This document shows positions 16,453 to 24,499 of a stretch of 64,000 nt of DNA, in pieces. The stretch is from WS-7 sp036505295 (lineage in GTDB: Bacteria; Eisenbacteria; RBG-16-71-46; SZUA-252): contig DASXTQ010000041.1 of NCBI GenBank assembly GCA_036505295.1, positions 1 to 64,000 of the forward strand, written 5' to 3'. Under the pieces are notes generated by a model, which worked only from the letters and a program-made list of their open reading frames with translations, was not told the origin of the DNA and did no database searches. Both the position numbers and the translations under genes were made by a program. Numbering within the stretch: the first letter of the stretch is position 1; the number at the start of each line of letters is the position of its first letter.

Positions 16453-17744
16453 GGCCGTTCGTGCTCGCGATCGACGGACCCGCGGGTGCGGGAAAGAGCA
16501 CGACCGCCCGAGGCGTCGCCAAGCGGCTGGGCCTCCTGCACGTCGATTCGGGTGCGATGTACCGGGGCGTTGCGTTGCTCGCTCTGCGCCGGGGGATCCC
16601 CCTCGCGGACGAATCCGCGCTGGTGGAGATGGTCGCCGGGGCCCGGTTCACGCCGAGCCCCGACGGGATGCTCCTGGACGGCGCGTCCATTGAGGATTCG
16701 ATCCGGACCGCGGAGGCAGGCGAATCCGCGTCGCGGGTGGCGCTCCATCCGGAGCTCCGCCGAAGGCTCGTCTCCATCCAGCGCTCGTTCGCGCAGGGCC
16801 CCGGCCTGGTCATGGAGGGGCGCGACATCGGGACCGTGGTCTTTCCGGACGCGGATCTGAAGATTTTCATCTCGGCCAGCGCCGAAGCACGGGCCGAGCG
16901 GCGTTATCTCGAGCTTCGGACCAAGGGGGCGAATCCCGATCGGGACTCGATCGTGGAGGCAATCCGTGAGCGGGACCGGCGGGACACCGAACGCGAGACA
17001 AGCCCGCTCGTGCGCGCTCCCGATGCGATCCTGCTCGATACCACGCGCATCGGCCCCGAGGAGCAGGTCGCGCTCGCCGCGCGCTGGGTTGAGCTCGCGC
17101 GCGGACGCCCGGACCGGGGGACCCTGGTGTATCGGTTCGGCAGCGGATTCGCCCAGGCCTTCGCCCGGGTCTTCCTCGACTTCCACGTCGAGGGGTTGGA
17201 ACGAATTCCGCGCAAAGGTCCCTTGATCGTGGCGTGCAACCACATCTCCTTTTGGGACCCGCCCTTGGTCGGATCCTCCATCCCCAGGCCCGTCGCCTTC
17301 GTGGCGAAGGCCGAACTATTCGATAATCCCCTGTTCGGGGCCCTGATCCGGTCGTATAATGCCATCCCGATTCATCGGGGGCCGCAGGCCCGCACCGGGC
17401 TCCGCGGGGCAGAGGAAGTTCTGTCCGCGGGGGGAGCCGTCCTTATTTTTCCTGAGGGGACGCGGAACAAGAGCGGTACGCTCATGCCCCCTCGAGCCGG
17501 GGTGGGGCGTCTGTCGGCGGCCACAAGGTCTCCGGTATTGCCCGCGTGCATCACAGGCTCAAATCAAATCCGTCGCTCGATCATGCGGCAGGTTCCGATC
17601 CGGATCACGTTCGGCTCGCCGGTGATGCCTCCCGGCTCGGGCCAACGGGAAGAAGCGCGCGCGTTCGCCCGACAGATCATGGATATGATCGGGGCGTTGC
17701 GCGAGGACCAGGAGAAACGACATGGACGTGATCGTCGCCGATAA
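16449..17744 (+). CDS. Fused cytidylate kinase / 1-acylglycerol-3-phosphate acyltransferase
   Basis: One 431-residue ORF encodes two enzymes. Residues 1-215 are cytidylate kinase (Cmk): P-loop GPAGAGKSTTARGVA, DSGAMYRG, MEGRDIGTVVFPDADLKIF and RDRRDTERETSPL. Residues ~225-425 are a PlsC-type acyltransferase with motif I NHISFWDPP (H-x4-D) and motif III FPEGTRNKSG. The first half phosphorylates CMP/dCMP; the second acylates lysophosphatidic acid at the membrane. Separate cmk and plsC genes followed by ispH and rpsA are known from other phyla, so this looks like fusion of neighbours. It starts at TTG (TTGA overlap with aroA) and overlaps ispH by 23 bp. Confidence 0.92.
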   Translation: MRPFVLAIDGPAGAGKSTTARGVAKRLGLLHVDSGAMYRGVALLALRRGIPLADESALVEMVAGARFTPSPDGMLLDGASIEDSIRTAEAGESASRVALHPELRRRLVSIQRSFAQGPGLVMEGRDIGTVVFPDADLKIFISASAEARAERRYLELRTKGANPDRDSIVEAIRERDRRDTERETSPLVRAPDAILLDTTRIGPEEQVALAARWVELARGRPDRGTLVYRFGSGFAQAFARVFLDFHVEGLERIPRKGPLIVACNHISFWDPPLVGSSIPRPVAFVAKAELFDNPLFGALIRSYNAIPIHRGPQARTGLRGAEEVLSAGGAVLIFPEGTRNKSGTLMPPRAGVGRLSAATRSPVLPACITGSNQIRRSIMRQVPIRITFGSPVMPPGSGQREEARAFARQIMDMIGALREDQEKRHGRDRRR

Positions 17745-18579
17745 CGCCGGCTTCTGCTTCGGGGTGAAACGCGCGATCAAGATGGCGAACGACACCATGG
17801 ACCAGGCCGGAATGCGTGTGAAATCGCTCGGGTCCCTGATCCACAACCCGCAGGTCGTCAATTCTTTCCGCGAGCGTGGGCTGGAAGTCGTGGGAGATCT
17901 CGACAGCGTGGATCCCGAGGACACCGTCATCATCCGATCCCACGGGGTCGGTCCGGAGTTGAAGCAGGACGCGGCGGAGCGTGGGCTCAAGGTCGTGGAC
18001 ACGACGTGCCCCTTCGTTACCAAGGCACAGCAGTACGCGGCCAAGCTCATCACCGACGGCTACAAGGTCGTCATGATCGGGGACAAGGATCATCCCGAGG
18101 TGATCGGCGTGGTCGCGTACACGCAGAATCGCGCGATCGTGATCAACACGGTCACCGAGGCGGAGAACCTCAAGTTCATCCCGCGAATGGGGGTGGTGTT
18201 TCAGACGACCCATTCGATCGGGCACGTCCAGGAGGTCGTGGGCGCTCTCCTGAAGCGCGGCAAGGAAGTGCGCGTATTCAACACGCTTTGCGGGGCGACG
18301 ACTTCGATGCAGAAGACCGCGATCGAGCTTTCGTCGGAAGTGGAGGCGATGGTGATCGTGGGAGGGCGTCAGAGCGCGAACACGGCGCAGCTCGCGGAGG
18401 TCTGCCGCAAGGTGAATCCGCGGGTGCTCCAGATCGAGTCCGCGGATGAAATCCAGGAGGACTGGTTCCAGGGATTGTCCCGGGTCGGCGTTTCCGCGGG
18501 GGCTTCCACGCCCGACGAGGTCATCGCCGAGGTTGTGGACCGGATTACGCGCATCGAGCCGAGCCCCGCGGGGGCTTGA
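17722..18579 (+). CDS. ispH: 4-hydroxy-3-methylbut-2-enyl diphosphate reductase
   Basis: The iron-sulfur enzyme of the last MEP-pathway step, making IPP and DMAPP. The three cluster cysteines are Cys12 (GFCFGV), Cys96 (TTCPFV) and Cys190 (LCGATT). The HGVGP, Q-T-T-H-S and GASTP motifs are present and the length (285) is normal. Its ATG lies inside the 3' end of the cmk-plsC fusion, with GGAGAAACGAC upstream. A 6-bp GC hairpin (18562-18576) overlaps the stop but has no T-tract. Confidence 0.95.
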   Translation: MDVIVADNAGFCFGVKRAIKMANDTMDQAGMRVKSLGSLIHNPQVVNSFRERGLEVVGDLDSVDPEDTVIIRSHGVGPELKQDAAERGLKVVDTTCPFVTKAQQYAAKLITDGYKVVMIGDKDHPEVIGVVAYTQNRAIVINTVTEAENLKFIPRMGVVFQTTHSIGHVQEVVGALLKRGKEVRVFNTLCGATTSMQKTAIELSSEVEAMVIVGGRQSANTAQLAEVCRKVNPRVLQIESADEIQEDWFQGLSRVGVSAGASTPDEVIAEVVDRITRIEPSPAGA

Positions 18580-18641
18580 ATCAGGCACCACCGGCCTGCA
18601 CGGCCGAATTTCATAGAAGAAGCAAGGGGGAACACCAACGA

Positions 18642-20510
18642 ATGGTTCGACGTCATGAAGAGGATGTGGACGTAAAGGACGAGTCGGCGGAGGACGCCGA
18701 GGTCGAGACGAAGCCCCGTAAGCGCAAGCCGCAGACGAGGCTCATCCATGAGGAAAGCGGCGATGAGGGCACGGTCACCGCCGTCGGCACCCAGGAGCTC
18801 GATCCCGACGAAGACTCCGCGGACATGATGGGGCAGTGGCTCCAGCTCTACGAGGACTCGCTCAAGGATCTCGAAGAGGGGGAGATCGTCCGGGGCCGCG
18901 TCCTCAAGATCGACGACAAGGAAGTCACCGTGGACGTCGGGTTCAAGTCCGAAGGCGTGATCCCTGTCGAGGAATTCCCGGATCTTGAAGGGGTGAAGGT
19001 CGGAGACGAGATCGAGGTTTTCCTCGAGAAGACCGAGAATCAAGACGGCCTCGTCGTGCTTTCCAAGCAGCGGGCCGATTTCGTAAAGGTGTGGGACCGC
19101 GTGAAGACGGCCGCGGACCAGGGGCAGCTCGTGGAAGGAAAGCTGGTCCGGAAGATCAAGGGCGGAGTCGTGGTCGATCTCTACGGGGTGGAGGCATTCC
19201 TCCCGGGATCGCAGATCGCGCTCCGCCAGGTGCAGAACGTGGACTCCCTGATCGGCCAGGGGATGGAGTTCAAGATCATCAAGCTCAACAAGAGGCGCCG
19301 GAATATCGTCGTCTCTCGTCGGGCCGTCCTCGAGGAGCATCGAGCCAAGCAAAAGAGCGAAATCATTCAGGAGCTGGCCAAAGACCAGATCCGCGAGGGC
19401 GTGGTGAAGAACATCACCGATTTCGGCGCCTTTGTGGACCTAGGCGGTATCGACGGCCTCCTGCATATCACCGACATGTCCTGGGGGCGCGTGAGCCACC
19501 CCTCCGAGCTGGTCTCGATCGGCGAGAAGGTCAAAGTGAAGGTCCTCTCGTTCGACCCCGAGAAGGAGCGGATCTCGCTCGGCATGAAGCAGCTTACGCC
19601 GTACCCGTGGGAGGACGTCGACAAGCGGTATCAGGTCGCTCAAAAGGTCAAAGGCAAGGTGGTCTCGATCACCGATTACGGCGCCTTCGTCGAGCTGGAA
19701 AAGGGCATCGAGGGGCTCATCCATATCTCGGAGATGTCCTGGACGCGGCACGTGAGGCATCCTTCGAAGGTCGTCGCGATCGGCGATCAGATCGAAGCGG
19801 TGATTCTCAAGATCGACAAGGAAAACGAGAAGATCTCGCTCGGCTTGAAGCAGACCGAGCCGGATCCGTGGCTCACGCTCGATCAGCGGTTCCCGATCGG
19901 CACCAAGCTGACCGGAAAGGTCCGGAACCTGACCAACTTCGGCGCCTTCGTTGAAATCGAGGAGGGAATCGACGGCCTCGTCCACATCAGCGATATGTCG
20001 TGGACCCGGCGCGTCGTGCACCCCAGCGAGGTGTTGAAGAAAGGGGACAAGGTCGACGTCGTGGTCCTCTCGATCGACAAGGACGCGCGCAGAATCTCTC
20101 TCGGCTTGAAACAGGTGAGCGAGGATCCGTGGCCTACGCTCGCTGAAAAGTACATTCCGGACCTGATCGTGAAGGGGAACGTGGTTCGCCTCCTGGATCG
20201 CGGCGTGATCGTGGATCTGGAGGAAGGCCTCGAGGGCTTCATCCCGCTCTCCCAGCTGGGAGTGGACGGGCTCAAGAAGCCGGCGGACAGCTTCAAGGTC
20301 GGGGACGAAATGAACCTCAAGGTCACCCGCGTGGACACGCAGGCGCATCGGATCATCCTCAGCGTCCGCGCCTGGCTTGCCGATCAGCCCCAACCGGTTC
20401 AGGCGGAGTTTCAGTCCAAGTTCAAGCCGAACCCGTCCGCGGAATCCTCCACCGAGGAGACCGTCGTGGTCGAGGCCGAGGAGACCGGGGACCCGGCAGC
20501 CGAGTTTTGA
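18642..20510 (+). CDS. rpsA: 30S ribosomal protein S1
   Basis: A 622-residue RNA-binding protein with six S1 repeats from about residue 75 to 600. Repeats 3-5 are the most regular (GAFVD/E...G-I-E/D-GLxHIxxMSW). The first two are the ribosome-docking type, and the last is the more divergent one ending in LSQLGVDGL. An acidic/basic N-terminal extension (~60 residues) and an acidic tail (EETVVVEAEETGD) are present. It unfolds mRNA and docks it on the 30S subunit. The ATG at 18642 has AAGGGGGAAC upstream, which is preferred over an in-frame TTG at 18576. It follows ispH in the same order as in several other phyla. Confidence 0.95.
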   Translation: MVRRHEEDVDVKDESAEDAEVETKPRKRKPQTRLIHEESGDEGTVTAVGTQELDPDEDSADMMGQWLQLYEDSLKDLEEGEIVRGRVLKIDDKEVTVDVGFKSEGVIPVEEFPDLEGVKVGDEIEVFLEKTENQDGLVVLSKQRADFVKVWDRVKTAADQGQLVEGKLVRKIKGGVVVDLYGVEAFLPGSQIALRQVQNVDSLIGQGMEFKIIKLNKRRRNIVVSRRAVLEEHRAKQKSEIIQELAKDQIREGVVKNITDFGAFVDLGGIDGLLHITDMSWGRVSHPSELVSIGEKVKVKVLSFDPEKERISLGMKQLTPYPWEDVDKRYQVAQKVKGKVVSITDYGAFVELEKGIEGLIHISEMSWTRHVRHPSKVVAIGDQIEAVILKIDKENEKISLGLKQTEPDPWLTLDQRFPIGTKLTGKVRNLTNFGAFVEIEEGIDGLVHISDMSWTRRVVHPSEVLKKGDKVDVVVLSIDKDARRISLGLKQVSEDPWPTLAEKYIPDLIVKGNVVRLLDRGVIVDLEEGLEGFIPLSQLGVDGLKKPADSFKVGDEMNLKVTRVDTQAHRIILSVRAWLADQPQPVQAEFQSKFKPNPSAESSTEETVVVEAEETGDPAAEF

Positions 20511-20516
20511 CGTGAG

Positions 20517-21857
20517 ATGACGGACGTCACGATTTCGCCCGAGGGGTCGCCCAAGGCCCCTCGGGTTTCTTTTTGGACGCTGGGGTGCCGCTTGAATCAG
20601 TACGACACCGCGGCGATCCGGGGCCGAATCCTGGATTCGGGGTGCAGCGAAGTTCCCGCCGGCTCGCCCGATGCGGACATCATCTTCGTGAACACGTGCA
20701 CGGTCACCGCGCGCGCCGACCAGGAGGCCCGCCAGCTCATCCGGAAGATTCACCGCTCGCAGCCTGGGGCGAAGATCGTGGTGACCGGCTGCTACGCGCA
20801 GCGAGCCCCGGAGGAGCTCCGGCCGCTCGCGGGAGTGACTGCGGTCCTGGGCTCCGCCGAGCGCGACGAACCGGAAACTCTGATGCGTGCGATCCGCTCC
20901 AGAGCGCCCTTCGTTCACGTGGGCGCGGGGCGGGAGATCCGCGAGTTCAAGACCGCCGCGCCCGTCCTGGTCGGGCGCTCGCGCGCCCTTCTCAAGATCC
21001 AGGACGGCTGCGACTCCTTCTGTTCCTTTTGTATCGTCCCCTACGTGCGCGGGCGGGGCCGTAGCCTCCCACACGAGGAGGTCCTGGCGCGCGCGCGAAG
21101 GCTTCTTCATGCGGGTTTCACCGAGATCGTGCTCACCGGTGCGGACCTCGGCAGCTATGGCCGCGACCAGGGGGAGACCAACGCTCTCACGCGGCTCGTC
21201 GAGGCGCTCCTCGACTTGGGCGGCCGGCACAGGATCCGCCTCTCGTCGATCGAGCCCAACAAGGTGGACCGGACCCTGGCGGGGCTCATCGGCAGCGAGC
21301 CGCGGCTCTGCCGGCACCTCCACGCGCCGCTCCAGAGCGGCTCGACTCGGGTCTTGCGCGCGATGCGGCGCGGCTACACTCCGGAGGAGTATGCAGCCCT
21401 CGTATCGGGGGTATCGGCGCGCGGGCCGGTCGGCATCGGAGCGGACGTGATCGTGGGCTTTCCAGGCGAGAGCGAAACGGAGTTTCAAGAGACGTACGAC
21501 TTCCTCGAGAACCTGCCGATCACGTTCCTTCACGTGTTTCGCTATTCGCAGCGGCCGGGCACGGCAGCCGCGCGCTTGGGGGCCGGCGGGCACGACGGTA
21601 GCGTCCGGGAGCGCTCGGAGCGGCTGCGCGCCATGGGGGAAGCGAAGTCCGAGGCCTTCCGCCGTTCCCTCATCGGCTCGACACTTCCGGTCGTGATGGA
21701 ATCGGGGCGCGGAAGCCGTGGGCCGATCGCCATGAGCGACGTGTACGTCCCGGTCGAGCTTGATCGCGATCCGGAACGACGCGGTGGAATCCAAACGGTC
21801 CGCATCGAAGGCGTGTCCGGCGTCCGCCTCGCGGGGTCTCTCGCAGCAACGGGTTGA
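20517..21857 (+). CDS. mtaB: tRNA t6A37 methylthiotransferase (MtaB-type radical SAM)
   Basis: Adds a methylthio group to N6-threonylcarbamoyladenosine at tRNA position 37. The 446 residues comprise an N-terminal MTTase domain with three cluster cysteines (TLGCRLNQYD, NTCTVT, GCYAQ), a radical-SAM core with Cys165-x3-Cys169-x2-Cys172 in CDSFCSFC, and a short TRAM-like C-terminal part. The ATG lies 6 nt after the rpsA stop without a clear Shine-Dalgarno, suggesting translational coupling. A strong intrinsic terminator occupies codons 8-20, yet no downstream start keeps the essential first cysteine, so the hairpin is truly inside the gene. Confidence 0.93.
   Translation: MTDVTISPEGSPKAPRVSFWTLGCRLNQYDTAAIRGRILDSGCSEVPAGSPDADIIFVNTCTVTARADQEARQLIRKIHRSQPGAKIVVTGCYAQRAPEELRPLAGVTAVLGSAERDEPETLMRAIRSRAPFVHVGAGREIREFKTAAPVLVGRSRALLKIQDGCDSFCSFCIVPYVRGRGRSLPHEEVLARARRLLHAGFTEIVLTGADLGSYGRDQGETNALTRLVEALLDLGGRHRIRLSSIEPNKVDRTLAGLIGSEPRLCRHLHAPLQSGSTRVLRAMRRGYTPEEYAALVSGVSARGPVGIGADVIVGFPGESETEFQETYDFLENLPITFLHVFRYSQRPGTAAARLGAGGHDGSVRERSERLRAMGEAKSEAFRRSLIGSTLPVVMESGRGSRGPIAMSDVYVPVELDRDPERRGGIQTVRIEGVSGVRLAGSLAATG
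20538..20574 (+). terminator. Intrinsic terminator inside the 5' coding region of mtaB
   Basis: A 9-bp perfect stem (CCCGAGGGG/CCCCTCGGG) with a 10-nt loop is followed at once by TTTCTTTTT. This is the clearest Rho-independent terminator in the window. It sits 28 nt after the rpsA stop but 21 nt downstream of the mtaB ATG, so it can end rpsA transcripts and attenuate mtaB. Confidence 0.85.
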
Positions 21858-21882
21858 CCCTCCCGCCGGAGGCCGATATCCT
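21854..21882 (+). promoter_or_regulatory. Promoter of the lapA-lapB-SPOR operon
   Basis: TTGACC, 17-bp spacer, TATCCT. The -35 box contains the mtaB stop codon. The expected leader is about 35 nt and contains GGGAGGGG before the lapA ATG. Confidence 0.65.
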
Positions 21883-21924
21883 CCGACCGGAATCCGAAAC
21901 GCCCCATCCCGGGAGGGGACGCTC

Positions 21925-22251
21925 ATGTGGATTCTCAGAAATCTCATCTGGCTTCTGATCATGATTGCGGTTGTGGGATTCGCGATTCTGAACGTGAACG
22001 GGCGCGTCACGGAGGTCAAGCTCCCGGGTGCCGCCTATGTGGACCTTCCTCTGACCCTGGTCCTGTTCGGCGCGTTCGTCCTGGGCATGTTCCTCGCGTT
22101 CGTCATGACCTCGGTTCATTACCTGAAGGGCAGAGCCGCGATCGGCCGCCTCGCCCGTGAGAATCAGAGCCTGAAGGAAGAGCTTCGCGCCCTTCGCAAC
22201 CTTCCCCTTGAGGACATGAGGCTCGGCGAGGGCAAAGGGGACAAGGACTGA
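21925..22251 (+). CDS. lapA: LapA-family inner-membrane protein
   Basis: A 108-residue protein with two transmembrane segments (about 5-20 and 42-63) in the DUF1049/LapA pattern: hydrophobic hairpin, NVNGRVTEVKLPG between the helices, then a cytoplasmic coiled coil (LARENQSLKEELRAL). In enteric bacteria LapA is encoded with LapB and helps control lipopolysaccharide synthesis. The GGGAGGGG site precedes ATG 21925, and the longer upstream frame inside mtaB is rejected. The stop overlaps the lapB start. Confidence 0.85.
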   Translation: MWILRNLIWLLIMIAVVGFAILNVNGRVTEVKLPGAAYVDLPLTLVLFGAFVLGMFLAFVMTSVHYLKGRAAIGRLARENQSLKEELRALRNLPLEDMRLGEGKGDKD

Positions 22252-23390
22252 TGCAGGGGATCTACGCCTTCGTTGTGGGCGGTGGGGTGCTGGCACTCAT
22301 CGGGTGGGCCGCCTGGACTCTATCCGGGGGATTCACCGTGGTCCGGCCCGGGCTGGACACGCCATACCGGCATGGGCTGGACGCGCTCCTCCGGGGCGAC
22401 CGCGACGAGGCGCTCCTTGCCTTCACGGAGACGGTCCAGATCGACACCGACAACGTGGACGCCTACATCCACTTGGGAAACTTGCTTCGAGAACGAGGCG
22501 AGGCCGCCCGCGCCCTCCGCATTCACCGCGAGCTGACGGTGCGGGCGGGGCAGACGCCGGCCCAGCAGAGGGCTGTGCGGGAAGGGCTCGTGTTGGACCT
22601 CATCGCGCTCGACCGGCCGGTGGAGGCTGTGGAGGAGGCGGAGGAGCTCCACGAGCTGGACCGGAAGAACCGACGCGCGCTCAGGATCCTGCTCCGCGCC
22701 TATGAAGCGGCCGCGGACTGGGAGCATGCATTCGAGGCTCGCTCCGAGCTTGCCCGCTTGAACGGGGAGCATGTCAACGGGGAGCTCGCGAACTACCGCT
22801 CCGCAATTGGCGAGGGATATCTGCGGACCGGGAAGGTCCGAGAGGCGGAAAAACATCTGCGGGGCGCCCTCCGGAACGAGCGAAACCACCCCGCCGCTCT
22901 GCTCAGGCTCGGAGATATCTACTACGACCGGGGTCGCCCCGAGCGCGCGGTCGTCCTCTGGAAAGGTCTCGCGCAGACGCATCCGGAACGAGCCAACCTC
23001 GTGCTGGAGCGCCTGGAGACCGCGTACTTCGAAGGTGGGCACTTCAGCGAAATGGCGAAGGCGTACGAAGAGATGCTCGCGCGCAACCCTCGGGACGCAA
23101 GAGTCATGGTCGCGCTCGCGCGGATGCACATCAAGAAGGGGGAGCTCCTCGAAGCAAGCCGCGCCCTCGCCGACGCGCTTGAGATCGAGCCCGAGTCCCT
23201 GTCGGCACGGCTGCTGCTCGTCAACGTGCATCGGCGGCGCGGCGACCTGAGCCACGCGCTCGACGAAATGGAAGCGCTCTTGAAGAGGTTCGAACGCGCG
23301 GAACGCTTTACGTGCACCGCGTGCGGCGCCGCCTCGGACGAGTACTGGACGCGGTGCCCCACGTGCTCCTCGTGGTCGACGGTCGCGTGA
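22251..23390 (+). CDS. lapB: LapB-like TPR protein with C-terminal zinc-ribbon/rubredoxin knuckle
   Basis: 379 residues. An N-terminal membrane anchor (about 4-24) is followed by a cytoplasmic TPR array (about 40-345) and, at the end, CTAC...CPTC, a four-cysteine rubredoxin-like metal site. This is the exact LapB/YciM layout. In E. coli LapB links LPS assembly to FtsH degradation of LpxC, and the metal knuckle and membrane anchor are needed. Pairing with lapA supports the same envelope role here, though the LPS type of this organism is not known. It overlaps lapA and the next gene by 1-4 bp. Confidence 0.9.
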   Translation: MQGIYAFVVGGGVLALIGWAAWTLSGGFTVVRPGLDTPYRHGLDALLRGDRDEALLAFTETVQIDTDNVDAYIHLGNLLRERGEAARALRIHRELTVRAGQTPAQQRAVREGLVLDLIALDRPVEAVEEAEELHELDRKNRRALRILLRAYEAAADWEHAFEARSELARLNGEHVNGELANYRSAIGEGYLRTGKVREAEKHLRGALRNERNHPAALLRLGDIYYDRGRPERAVVLWKGLAQTHPERANLVLERLETAYFEGGHFSEMAKAYEEMLARNPRDARVMVALARMHIKKGELLEASRALADALEIEPESLSARLLLVNVHRRRGDLSHALDEMEALLKRFERAERFTCTACGAASDEYWTRCPTCSSWSTVA

Positions 23391-24487
23391 AGCCCGGCCC
23401 CCGAGTCCTCGTGGCGTTGGCCGTCGCGGGAATCTGCCTCGTGGCGATGACCGCCTCACTCGTCGCGGAGCGTCCGCCCGCCGGGGAGCGCTTCAAGAGG
23501 CCCCCACCGGTCCGCGGAGGTCCGCGCGGTCTCGTGGAAGAGCGGCGGGTCACGAATGCGCAACGGGCTGTGGATCGAGGCCGGATCGATGAAGCGCGGG
23601 CGCTCTTGAAAGGGGTCGATCCCGCGCTGCTCCCCCGCGGGCTGGGCGAAGAGGCGGCCTTCCTTTCCGCCACGGTCGCGGAGGACGCCGTCACGGTGGA
23701 CCGCCTGCTCGATGAATATCTCAAGAACTACCCGCGTGGTGTTCACCGCCGCGCGGCGGCTCTGGCGCTCGCCAAGAGCCAGTACGCCCAGGGGGACTAC
23801 CGCGAGGCTGAGAACCTCCTGAGCATTTTCTCTCCCGGCGTGGAACGCGATCCCCTCGGGCGGGAGGGCCTCGTCTGGCGTGGACTCTCCCAGCTCGGCC
23901 GCGGGGACGCGGTGGGAGCCCTCCAGTTTTTCAAATCGGCGAAACAGGACCTGGAGGGGAGTAGCGAAGAGGAGCCCTACTACTTCGCGGTCGCCGAGGC
24001 CGCGCTCCGTGCGAGCAGACCCCGGGAGGCCGTCGAAGCCCTCAAGGTGATCCTCGCGCGTTATCCGCGCGGTGATTACGCACCCCAAGCGCTTTACGCG
24101 ATGGGGATCTCGCTCGAGACCATGGGGCGCGCGGCCGATGCCGCCGCCGTGTTCCGCCAGGTCGCGCAGCGTTTCCCGGACTCCTACGAGGCGACCCGCG
24201 CCCGGGATCGCGGGATTCGCTCGGTCGGAACGCCGATGCTGGGGCTCCCGATCGGCGGTGGATACTCGATTCAGGTTGGCGCCTTCGCGCGGCGCGAGCT
24301 GGCCGAGGCGCTCGCGAAGGATCTCAGGCTCGCCGGCGTCGGAGACGTCGCGGTGCAAGAGGGACGCGAGGCGACTCCCATCTACCGCGTCCGCGCGGGA
24401 GCCTACGCGACGCGCGATGAAGCGCGCGCGCTCGGAGAGAGGCTCCGCCGCGAACGCGGCTTCTCCTACAACATCGTACCCCGCTGA
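23387..24487 (+). CDS. TPR and SPOR-domain envelope protein
   Basis: 366 residues starting at GTG that overlaps the lapB stop. An N-terminal signal/anchor (about 6-28, VLVALAVAGICLVAMTASLV) is followed by tetratricopeptide/tol-pal YbgF-like repeats (about 60-275, with FPDSYEATRAR) and a C-terminal SPOR domain (about 288-366, YSIQVGAFARRELAEALAKDL). SPOR domains bind denuded peptidoglycan glycan strands at division sites, so a periplasmic cell-wall or division role is expected. Its place in the lapA-lapB operon suggests envelope coordination. Confidence 0.85.
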   Translation: MKPGPRVLVALAVAGICLVAMTASLVAERPPAGERFKRPPPVRGGPRGLVEERRVTNAQRAVDRGRIDEARALLKGVDPALLPRGLGEEAAFLSATVAEDAVTVDRLLDEYLKNYPRGVHRRAAALALAKSQYAQGDYREAENLLSIFSPGVERDPLGREGLVWRGLSQLGRGDAVGALQFFKSAKQDLEGSSEEEPYYFAVAEAALRASRPREAVEALKVILARYPRGDYAPQALYAMGISLETMGRAADAAAVFRQVAQRFPDSYEATRARDRGIRSVGTPMLGLPIGGGYSIQVGAFARRELAEALAKDLRLAGVGDVAVQEGREATPIYRVRAGAYATRDEARALGERLRRERGFSYNIVPR

Positions 24488-24499
24488 CCCCCCCCGATC

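Noticed and set aside
18562..18576. AGCCCC/GGGGCT hairpin at the ispH stop
   Set aside because: Six base pairs with a 3-nt loop and no T-tract, lying in coding sequence. Too weak to call.
19440..22019. Very long open frame on the minus strand opposite rpsA/mtaB
   Set aside because: It is a GC-bias shadow of two clearly homologous plus-strand genes, with no recognisable domain and Arg/Asp-rich low-complexity translation.
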